Shown here: piece after piece, positions 9,113 to 15,786 of the stretch
Layout: the number at the start of each line of letters is the position of its first letter
Numbering within the stretch: the stretch's first letter is position 1
DNA from: an uncultured Subdoligranulum sp.
GTDB lineage: Bacteria; Bacillota_A; Clostridia; Oscillospirales; Ruminococcaceae
Assembly: GCF_937890665.1 (NCBI RefSeq)
Contig: NZ_CALADU010000250.1
Location: 1 to 15,786, forward strand
Direction: 5' to 3'
DNA: 15,786 nt
Program-made: the position numbers and the translations under genes
The notes under the pieces: model-generated
What the model was told of the DNA's origin: nothing
Databases searched by the model: none
The model's input: only the letters and a program-made list of their open reading frames with translations

Positions 9113-9141
9113 TTGTACTTTTGACGGTGATTTGCTATACT
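9113..9141 (+). promoter_or_regulatory. Predicted promoter of the miaB-ricA-mutS-mutL operon
   Basis: TGCTATACT (extended -10, 9133-9141) is preceded at 17 bases by TTGTAC (9113-9118), a -35 that keeps only the TTG of the consensus. A better-looking TTGACG at 9121-9126 is only nine bases from the -10 and so cannot pair with it. The predicted start of transcription is near 9148. The remainder of the 9054-9112 spacer shows nothing I can name. Confidence 0.55.
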
Positions 9142-9184
9142 AGTACGGTATATTGGATTTGTATGCCCTTTAAGGAGAACGCTC

Positions 9185-10573
9185 TTGGAAAAACTAACAT
9201 ATACTCACAATGATGCCGCCGCAAAGGCGTTGGCGGCTTATTACGAAACGCCCCCGATGGCTTACGTACGCAGCTACGGTTGCCAGCAAAATGTTAACGA
9301 TGGCGAGAAGATCCGCGGTGTGTTGCAGGATGTTGGCTTCGGTCTGTGCGATACGCTGGAAGACGCAGATTTGATTCTCTTCAATACCTGCGCCGTGCGG
9401 GAACATGCTGAACAGCGCGTCTTTGGCAACATTGGCGCCCTCAAAAAATTGAAAGAGCAAAATCCCCGCTTGATCATCGGCGTGTGCGGTTGTATGGCGC
9501 AGCAGCCTCATATTGTGGAAAAACTGCGCCAGAGTTACCCGTATGTAGATCTGGTTTTTGGCGTGGATGGGATTGATCGGCTGCCTGCTCTGTTGGCGGA
9601 ACGGATTCATCGAGGGAAACGCTATTTGGAAACGCCAGAACAGCGCAACGCGGTGGTGGAGGATCTGCCCATCCGCCGTGATTCGGGGTTCCGTGCATGG
9701 TTGCCGATTATGTATGGGTGCGACAATTTCTGCACGTATTGTATTGTACCCTATGTACGCGGGCGGGAACGCAGCCGTGAGCCGCAGGCTATTTTGGCGG
9801 AGTTCCGGGATTTGATCTCTAAAGGCTATAAAGAGATTACATTGCTGGGACAGAATGTTAACAGCTATGGCAAGGGTCTGGAACATCCTATCGACTTTGC
9901 TGACCTGCTGAATTTGTTGTGTGAGGTTCCGGGCGATTATCAGATCCGCTTTATGACCAGCCATCCCAAGGATGCCAGCCATAAGCTCATTGATACCATT
10001 GCCGCGCAGCCCCATTTATGCAAGCATATTCATCTGCCGGTACAGTCCGGCAGTGACCGACTGTTGCAGCAGATGAACCGGCACTATACGGTGGCACAAT
10101 ATTTGGAACTGGTGGAGTATGCACGGAAAAAAATACCCGGGGTAACGTTCTCCAGCGATATCATCGTGGGCTTCCCGGGAGAAACCGAAGAAGACTTTGC
10201 CGCAACGCTGGATTTGGTGCGCAAGGTAGGATATATGCAGCTCTTCACCTTTATTTATTCCAAGCGCAATGGTACGCCGGCAGCCAAAATGCCGGACCCC
10301 ACCACCCATGCCGAGAAGGCGGCGCGTATGGAACGGTTGCTTCGCACACAGGATGAGTTTGCATTTGCTGCTACCGCTTCCATGGCGGGGCAGACGGTGC
10401 GCGTTTTGGTAGAAGCGGCGGGCCGTACCCCCGGCACGGTCAATGGACGATTGGATAACAATTTGGTGGTAGAATTCCCTGCATCCGAGACCTTGATTGG
10501 TCAGTGGGCGCAGGTGCACTTGACCGGTTCTCGCGCAGCGTTGCTGCTTGGTGAACTGGCAGATAAATCTTAA
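9185..10573 (+). CDS. miaB: tRNA-2-methylthio-N6-dimethylallyladenosine synthase MiaB
   Basis: MiaB is a radical SAM methylthiotransferase that adds a methylthio group to i6A37 of tRNAs reading U-starting codons. The 462-residue protein has all three expected parts. The N-terminal domain carries cluster-binding Cys33 (SYGCQQNVND), Cys69 (FNTCAVRE) and Cys103 (GVCGCMAQQ). The radical SAM core carries Cys179, Cys183 and Cys186 (YGCDNFCTYCIVPYVRGRE). A C-terminal TRAM RNA-binding domain lies at about 385-458. MiaB, rather than MtaB or RimO, fits the YVRGRERSR sequence and the gene order. The start is TTG at 9185, supported by AAGGAG (9172-9177) seven bases upstream; the first ATG in frame lies about 24 codons inside, closer to the conserved SYGC. 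It is the first gene of the downstream operon. Confidence 0.95.
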   Translation: MEKLTYTHNDAAAKALAAYYETPPMAYVRSYGCQQNVNDGEKIRGVLQDVGFGLCDTLEDADLILFNTCAVREHAEQRVFGNIGALKKLKEQNPRLIIGVCGCMAQQPHIVEKLRQSYPYVDLVFGVDGIDRLPALLAERIHRGKRYLETPEQRNAVVEDLPIRRDSGFRAWLPIMYGCDNFCTYCIVPYVRGRERSREPQAILAEFRDLISKGYKEITLLGQNVNSYGKGLEHPIDFADLLNLLCEVPGDYQIRFMTSHPKDASHKLIDTIAAQPHLCKHIHLPVQSGSDRLLQQMNRHYTVAQYLELVEYARKKIPGVTFSSDIIVGFPGETEEDFAATLDLVRKVGYMQLFTFIYSKRNGTPAAKMPDPTTHAEKAARMERLLRTQDEFAFAATASMAGQTVRVLVEAAGRTPGTVNGRLDNNLVVEFPASETLIGQWAQVHLTGSRAALLLGELADKS

Positions 10574-10596
10574 CGAAATAAAGGAGTATTCAAACT

Positions 10597-11004
10597 ATGG
10601 ATTGCATGGATTTGTTTAAAAAAGCTGCAGTTGCGATGCAGACGGACCCGCGGTATCTGGAACTGGATGCGGCGCGTCGGGAAAACGACGCGGATCAGGA
10701 GCTGCAGGGTTTGATTGGGGAGTTTAATCTGGCGCGTCTGGATCTGAACAACGAAAGCACCAAAGCAGAGACGGATGCAGCGCGAGTAGCAGAGCTGAAC
10801 CAGCGCATCAACGATTTGTATACCCAAATTATGGCCAGTGAGGGCATGGTTCGGTATACGGCAGCCAAGGCTGAGTGCGAGGCGATGGTCAGCTACATTG
10901 ACGCCATCATTAACACTGCCATGAACGGTGGTGACCCCATGACCGTGCAGCAGCCGCAGGGAAGCTGCACTGGCAGTTGTTCGACTTGCGGCGGCTGCCA
11001 CTAA
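10597..11004 (+). CDS. ricA: YlbF/YmcA family protein, probable RicA with cysteine-rich tail
   Basis: This 135-residue, mostly helical protein matches the YlbF/YmcA family by its pattern: a short N-terminal helix, a long charged middle helix (about 20-52), a helix with VAELNQRINDLYTQIMAS, and a segment ending IDAIINTAMNG. In B. subtilis YmcA (RicA) joins YlbF (RicF) and YaaT (RicT) in a complex that holds iron-sulfur clusters and directs RNase Y cleavage of mRNAs. Its place between miaB and mutS is the position of B. subtilis ymcA, which favours RicA over RicF. The last residues are strikingly cysteine-rich: Cys124, Cys128, Cys131 and Cys134 (CTGSCSTCGGC), with Cys94 inside the fold, likely ligands for a cluster or a metal. 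AAGGAG (10581-10586) lies ten bases before the ATG; a second ATG at 10606 is too far from it. Confidence 0.8.
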   Translation: MDCMDLFKKAAVAMQTDPRYLELDAARRENDADQELQGLIGEFNLARLDLNNESTKAETDAARVAELNQRINDLYTQIMASEGMVRYTAAKAECEAMVSYIDAIINTAMNGGDPMTVQQPQGSCTGSCSTCGGCH

Positions 11005-11060
11005 AATTTACCCAAAAGGCAAAATGCCAACGGATTGCAGAAACAACAGGAGTGTGAAAC

Positions 11061-13679
11061 ATGGCCGAACAAGCAGTATCGCCCATGATGCAGCAGTATT
11101 TTGAAATTAAGAAGCAACATCCCAATGAGATCCTGTTTTACCGTGTGGGGGATTTTTATGAGATGTTCTATGACGATGCCCTGACGGCATCGCGGGAACT
11201 GGAATTGACATTGACGGGAAAAAACTGCGGCAAGGAAGAAAGGGCGCCGATGTGCGGCGTACCGTTCCACTCCTATGAAACCTATGTGGCCCGCCTGATT
11301 GCCAAAGGTTATAAGGTGGCAATTTGTGAGCAGATGGAGGATCCTGCGCTGGCTAAGGGCCTTGTCAAACGGGACATTATTCGCGTGGTCACGCCGGGCA
11401 CCGTAATCGAAAGTAGCATGCTGTCCGAAGATAAAAACAACTATCTGTGCAGTATCTACTGTAAGCGGCGCCGTGGGCGCTGGCGGGCCGGAATCTGCTT
11501 TGCGGATATATCCACCGGTGAGGCACGTGCCACGGAGCTCAACGCGGAAAAAATCGGTGGTGCAATTATTACGGAACTTTGCCGTTATATGCCCAGCGAG
11601 ATTTTGATTTGTCCGCCGATGCTGGATTTCAAAGATGTAACGACCTACATCAAACAACATACAAACGCCTTAGTGGAATTGCGGGAAGATGCCTGCTATA
11701 AGGAACCGCTGATGGAATCCACGATGGCTGGACAGTTTGGCGCCGATTGGCGGCAGACGATGGGGTATGATGAAGAGGCATTGGTTCCCTATGCAGTGGC
11801 GGCCCTGCTGAATTATCTGCAGGAAACGCAGAAACACGGACTGGAACGCATCAAAACCGTAGAAAACTACGCTGATGCGCAATACATGCGGCTATCTCCG
11901 GTCACACGCTCCAATCTGGAGCTGACGGAGACCATGCGGGGCCGCGAAAAGCGGGGAACCCTGCTTTGGGTGCTGGACAAAACCGAAACTTCCATGGGAA
12001 AACGCATGCTGCGCGGATGGATCGAACAGCCGTTGGTGGATGCGGAAGCAATCAATGCACGGTTGGCCGCGGTACAGGCGTTGTATACGGCCAATATTGC
12101 ACGGGCGGATTTGAAAGAAGCGCTCTCTCACGTGTTTGACATCGAGCGTCTGACGACCCGTATTTTGTATGGCTCAGCCACCCCTCGGGAAGTCAAGGCG
12201 TTGGGTGATACCTGCGCACGGCTGCCGGATGTAAAAAAGCAGGCAGCTGCCTGTGGAGCGCCTTTGCTGGAGCAACTGGCGGAGCAGATTGACCCGCTGG
12301 AAGATCTGCTGCAAAGGATTACCACCGCTTTGGTAGATGATCCCCCGGCAACGCTGAAAGACGGCGGTGCGATTCGAGCTGGCTATAACAGCGAAGTAGA
12401 CGAACTGCGGGATATCATGCACGGCGGCAAGGGATACCTGTCCAATCTGGAAGCGAAACTTCGGGAAGAAACCGGCATTCCTAAATTGAAAATCGGTTTC
12501 AACAAGGTGTTCGGATATTATATTGAAGTGAGTCGCTCTTATACCGACTCGGTGCCAGACAGCTTTACCCGGAAGCAGACACTGACGACGGGAGAACGGT
12601 ATATCACACCGGAGCTCAAGGAACTGGAAACCAAAATTCTGGGCGCCAACGAGCGGTTGCTGGTTTTGGAGCATCAACTGTTCTCGGAACTGCTGTCGGA
12701 TATTTCGGCACAGATCGTTCGTATCCAGCGCACAGCGTTGGCTGTGGCACAGTTGGATGTCTTGGTCGGTTTTGCCGAAGTCGCTGTGCAAAACAACTAC
12801 GTGTTGCCGACGGTGGACCAAAGCGGCGTGATGGAAATCAAAGAGGGGCGTCACCCCGTCATTGAGCAGATGCTCAAAGGCAGCTTGTTTGTTCCGAACG
12901 ATACGTTGCTGGACGAAGGGGAAAACCGCATGCTGCTGATTACCGGCCCGAATATGGCTGGCAAATCCACCTACATGCGGCAGAATGCCTTAATTGCCTT
13001 GATGGCCCAAATCGGCTGTTTTGTGCCTGCAGCCAGTGCCCATATCGGTGTAGTGGATGCGATTTTTACCCGCGTAGGTGCCTCGGATGATCTGGCTGCT
13101 GGTCAGTCTACTTTTATGGTAGAGATGACCGAAGTGGCTGAAATTCTGCGTCATGCCAGCAAGAATAGCCTTGTGATTCTTGATGAGATCGGGCGTGGCA
13201 CGTCTACCTTTGACGGGATGAGTATTGCTCGGGCAGTGGTGGAGTACATCTGTGACAATATTGGTTGCAAAACGCTGTTTGCCACTCACTATCATGAACT
13301 GACCAGCATGGATAAGGACATTTATGGGGTCAAGAACTATAACATTGCTGTAAAAAAACGCGGCGAGGATATTACGTTCTTGCGCCGCATCGTGGCAGGA
13401 CCGGCAGATGACAGCTACGGCATTGAGGTTGCCAAACTGGCAGGTTTGCCCTCCAGTGTGACCAAACGTGCTCACGCGGTACTGCGGCAGTTGGAAGCCA
13501 GCGCACCCGGTCGGAATCAGACCATGCAACTGGATTTCGAGACGGTGGAAGCCTACAACAACCCTTCTGTGCCCAGCGAAGTGGTAGAAAAGCTCCATAA
13601 TGTGGATATTGAAACATTGACGCCGTTGGAGGCGCTGAATTTCCTCTATGAACTGAAAAACGTACTGGATAAAGAGTAA
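11061..13679 (+). CDS. mutS: DNA mismatch repair protein MutS
   Basis: MutS binds base mismatches and small loops and passes the signal to MutL. The 872-residue protein is of normal MutS1 length. The mismatch-reading Phe-x-Glu motif is present near the N-terminus (GDFYEMF, Phe32 and Glu34), which separates it from MutS2-type proteins. The ATPase domain has Walker A TGPNMAGKST (628-637), Walker B LVILDEIGRGTSTFDG from 704 (Asp708, Glu709) and the FATHYHEL H-loop. The C-terminal tail (ETLTPLEALNFLYELKN) is the usual helix-turn-helix end. AGGAG (11048-11052) is eight bases before the ATG. The 56-base gap after the ricA-like gene contains only a weak GGCA-AAA-TGCC repeat and no convincing terminator, so co-transcription is likely. 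Confidence 0.97.
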   Translation: MAEQAVSPMMQQYFEIKKQHPNEILFYRVGDFYEMFYDDALTASRELELTLTGKNCGKEERAPMCGVPFHSYETYVARLIAKGYKVAICEQMEDPALAKGLVKRDIIRVVTPGTVIESSMLSEDKNNYLCSIYCKRRRGRWRAGICFADISTGEARATELNAEKIGGAIITELCRYMPSEILICPPMLDFKDVTTYIKQHTNALVELREDACYKEPLMESTMAGQFGADWRQTMGYDEEALVPYAVAALLNYLQETQKHGLERIKTVENYADAQYMRLSPVTRSNLELTETMRGREKRGTLLWVLDKTETSMGKRMLRGWIEQPLVDAEAINARLAAVQALYTANIARADLKEALSHVFDIERLTTRILYGSATPREVKALGDTCARLPDVKKQAAACGAPLLEQLAEQIDPLEDLLQRITTALVDDPPATLKDGGAIRAGYNSEVDELRDIMHGGKGYLSNLEAKLREETGIPKLKIGFNKVFGYYIEVSRSYTDSVPDSFTRKQTLTTGERYITPELKELETKILGANERLLVLEHQLFSELLSDISAQIVRIQRTALAVAQLDVLVGFAEVAVQNNYVLPTVDQSGVMEIKEGRHPVIEQMLKGSLFVPNDTLLDEGENRMLLITGPNMAGKSTYMRQNALIALMAQIGCFVPAASAHIGVVDAIFTRVGASDDLAAGQSTFMVEMTEVAEILRHASKNSLVILDEIGRGTSTFDGMSIARAVVEYICDNIGCKTLFATHYHELTSMDKDIYGVKNYNIAVKKRGEDITFLRRIVAGPADDSYGIEVAKLAGLPSSVTKRAHAVLRQLEASAPGRNQTMQLDFETVEAYNNPSVPSEVVEKLHNVDIETLTPLEALNFLYELKNVLDKE

Positions 13680-13694
13680 AGGCAGGTGAAGTGC

Positions 13695-15786
13695 ATGGCA
13701 GAAATTCATGTACTGGACAAACATACCGCAGAATTGATTGCTGCGGGGGAGGTCGTGGAGCGGCCTGCCTCTGTGGCCAAAGAATTGTTGGAAAACGCCA
13801 TCGATGCGGGGGCAACGCAAATCACTCTGTCTGTCACTCGCGGCGGGATTGCAGAACTGCAGATTGTAGACAATGGCAGTGGTATCGAAGCAGAGTACAT
13901 TGATAAAGCCTTTATTCGCCATGCCACCAGCAAGATCGCGAAGGCAGAGGACCTTAATCACATCCATACGTTGGGATTTCGCGGTGAAGCACTGGCGTCC
14001 ATAGCCAGTGTGGCCAGAGTAGAGGTTCTCACCAAAACTGAGCAGGATGAGTACGCCTGCTGCTATCGAATTGAGGGCGGCGAGCCGCAGGGGATGGAAC
14101 CGGGGGCTCGGCCGGTGGGAACAACCATTACGGTGCGGGATTTGTTTTATAATACACCGGCCCGCATGAAATTCCTGAAAAAAGATGCCAGCGAAGGAAC
14201 CTATGTGGCAGAAACGGTGCTGCATGCCGCGCTCTCTCATCCAGAGATTAGTTTCCGCTTTATCCGGGATGGAAAACAGCAATATCTGACTCCGGGAGAC
14301 GGAGAGCTGCGTAGTGCGGTCTATGCTGTGATGGGGCGCGAATTTGCCCGGGATCTGTTGCCGGTAGAGAGCGGAAACGGGGTGTACCGTGTCACGGGGC
14401 TGGTCACGCCGCCCCGTGCTTGTCGTGCCAGCCGTGGAACGCAGCACTTTTTCGTTAATGGACGGTATGTCAAAAACCGCACCATGATGGCTGCCTTGGA
14501 AAATGCTTACAAAGGTACCATGATGCAGGGAAAATTTCCCGGGGCGGTTCTGATGTTGGATATGCCGGCTGATTTGGTGGATGTAAATGTCCACCCGGCT
14601 AAAACTGAGATCCGTTTTGCACGGGAAAGCGATGTTTTTGATGCGGTATACCGTGCGGTGCGCACAGCTTTGACGACACCGGGCAGCGGAGAGTGCCGCT
14701 TTGATTTGGAACGAGCTCCGGAAGAAAAGAAACCGTTAAACGTTGCCGAAACTCCAAAGCCCGCGGTGAAACCGGTACCGACGTCGGCACCGGTTAAGTC
14801 AGGCTTTGCAACCCTTTCTGCGGCAGAATATCGCGCGCTGCACCAGCTTACAGAACCGGTGCCGGCCAAGCCGTTGCCCGGTGTAGTTTCCTTGCAGTCG
14901 TCGGGAACGGTTTACCAAGACAAGCAGCAAACAGCCATAGAGCCATCTGTGATGTCGCGCCGTGTGGCAGCACAGGAGGATTCGGTGTTGGACATCCTTC
15001 CCGACCTGCCGGAGAAACAGCCAACCGCAGAGCCGGAAAAGTCGTTTGCTATACCGGAAGCAGAAACAGAAGAAGCGGCTGCACCAAGCAGTATGCCACA
15101 GCGGCCGTTAGAACAGCCCACTTGCGAGGAGGAACCTGAACAACAGAGCATGCATGCGCTGAGTGCTCTGCCGGAAGAAGGTATTGCACCGCAGCAGATC
15201 ACAATGGCTCCGCCCGCGCCGGAACCGCTGCGACTGGTAGGGGAAGTGTTTAAGACTTATATCATTACGGAACGTGATGGAGAACTTTGCCTTATCGATA
15301 AACACGCGGCGCACGAGCGGATTCTGTTTGAAAAGCTCGCCCAAGCCTATGGTGAAGTACCGGCGCAGATGCTGTTGGTACCGGTGCAGGTAAACTTAAC
15401 AGCGGCAGAAAAGCAAGCACTGCTCCAGAATGCGGACCTCTTAAATGACGCTGGGTTAGAAGTAGAAGATTTTGGCGGTTCTACCGTGATGGTCCGAGCG
15501 GTCCCTTCCGATGTGGAAGTGGACGACGTGGAGGACATGGTGGTGGAATTGGCTGCCCACCTGCAAGACGGCGGACGAGATGCCCTACGGGAAAAAACCG
15601 AGTGGGTGCTTCACTCCATCGCTTGTCGTGCGGCAATCAAGGCAGGGGACCGTACCAGTGACGCAGAAATGCTGGCGCTGGCTCAGAGCATTATGGATGG
15701 TTCTGTTCCGCCGTTTTGTCCCCATGGCCGTCCCTGCGTTTTGAAAATCACCCGGAAGGAGCTGGAAAAGCAGTTTGGACGCCTTG
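13695..15786 (+). CDS. mutL: DNA mismatch repair endonuclease MutL (3' end outside window)
   Basis: MutL couples mismatch recognition by MutS to strand nicking. The frame is open from ATG 13695 to the end of the window (697 codons); I translated it throughout. The N-terminal GHKL ATPase shows ELLENAIDAGA (catalytic Glu30, Asn34), DNGSGI, TLGFRGEALASI and FYNTPARMKFLK. A Pro/Glu/Ala-rich linker of about 170 residues follows (roughly 340-510), long for the family. The C-terminal endonuclease domain has DKHAAHERILFE (535-546; Lys replaces the usual Gln of DQHA), ACR (643-645), CPHGRP (675-680) and FGR (694-696), so nicking activity is expected, as in species lacking MutH. The stop must lie very close beyond the window, since FGR is near the usual end. 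AGGTGA (13684-13689) precedes the start, 15 bases after mutS. Confidence 0.96.
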   Translation, partial: MAEIHVLDKHTAELIAAGEVVERPASVAKELLENAIDAGATQITLSVTRGGIAELQIVDNGSGIEAEYIDKAFIRHATSKIAKAEDLNHIHTLGFRGEALASIASVARVEVLTKTEQDEYACCYRIEGGEPQGMEPGARPVGTTITVRDLFYNTPARMKFLKKDASEGTYVAETVLHAALSHPEISFRFIRDGKQQYLTPGDGELRSAVYAVMGREFARDLLPVESGNGVYRVTGLVTPPRACRASRGTQHFFVNGRYVKNRTMMAALENAYKGTMMQGKFPGAVLMLDMPADLVDVNVHPAKTEIRFARESDVFDAVYRAVRTALTTPGSGECRFDLERAPEEKKPLNVAETPKPAVKPVPTSAPVKSGFATLSAAEYRALHQLTEPVPAKPLPGVVSLQSSGTVYQDKQQTAIEPSVMSRRVAAQEDSVLDILPDLPEKQPTAEPEKSFAIPEAETEEAAAPSSMPQRPLEQPTCEEEPEQQSMHALSALPEEGIAPQQITMAPPAPEPLRLVGEVFKTYIITERDGELCLIDKHAAHERILFEKLAQAYGEVPAQMLLVPVQVNLTAAEKQALLQNADLLNDAGLEVEDFGGSTVMVRAVPSDVEVDDVEDMVVELAAHLQDGGRDALREKTEWVLHSIACRAAIKAGDRTSDAEMLALAQSIMDGSVPPFCPHGRPCVLKITRKELEKQFGRL

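Noticed and set aside
9121..9154. TTGACG as -35 for the miaB promoter
   Set aside because: It is nine bases from TATACT and 22 from the next TATATT, neither of which is a workable spacer.
11005..11060. GGCA-AAA-TGCC repeat between the ricA-like gene and mutS as a terminator
   Set aside because: The stem is only four base pairs and no T run follows it.
12990..14594. Long antisense open frame (534 codons) across the mutS-mutL junction, minus strand
   Set aside because: It lies opposite two well-supported genes, its translation has no recognisable domain and is rich in His, Arg and Cys as expected of a shadow frame, and no ribosome site or promoter supports it.

Overview
The window is a stretch of housekeeping chromosome from a low-to-mid GC Gram-positive bacterium, most likely a member of Bacillota, class Clostridia. 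Two things suggest this. The order miaB - ricA/ymcA-like gene - mutS - mutL is the Bacillus subtilis order without cotE. The genes also have strong AGGAG-type ribosome binding sites and sigma-A-like promoters. Base composition looks near 50% GC by eye. An Oscillospiraceae/Ruminococcaceae-type gut clostridium is my best guess, but it is not proven from the sequence. No tRNA, rRNA, CRISPR, insertion sequence or phage gene was seen, and no stretch over 300 bases lacks a gene.

Layout. (1) 1-2128: the C-terminal half of the membrane AAA+ protease FtsH is followed after 17 bases by an unrecognised protein. That protein has a four-cysteine zinc ribbon, a very acidic linker and a C-terminal membrane anchor. 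A strong bidirectional terminator closes the pair. (2) 2126-3088, minus strand: an RluA-family pseudouridine synthase convergent with the ftsH pair. It is divergent from radC, and the two predicted promoters share -10 bases. (3) 3191-3974: radC, a monocistronic JAMM-domain protein with its own terminator. (4) 4006-9053: a uvrB-uvrA nucleotide excision repair operon with an extended -10 promoter, a perfect inverted repeat at the predicted start of transcription, and a terminator. (5) 9113-15786: a miaB - ricA-like - mutS - mutL operon with its own promoter; mutL runs off the window.

How the genes fit together. UvrB and UvrA (damage recognition and verification) lie next to MutS and MutL (mismatch repair), so 4-15.8 kb is essentially a DNA-repair block interrupted by two RNA-related genes. 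MiaB modifies tRNA A37. The RicA-like protein belongs to a family that, in B. subtilis, partners RNase Y in mRNA processing. MiaB is an iron-sulfur enzyme and the RicA-like protein carries a four-cysteine tail that may hold a cluster.

I did not find a clear new multi-gene system. The least explained items are the zinc-ribbon, acidic, tail-anchored protein beside ftsH, the inverted repeat at the uvrBA promoter, and the shared-promoter arrangement between the pseudouridine synthase gene and radC.
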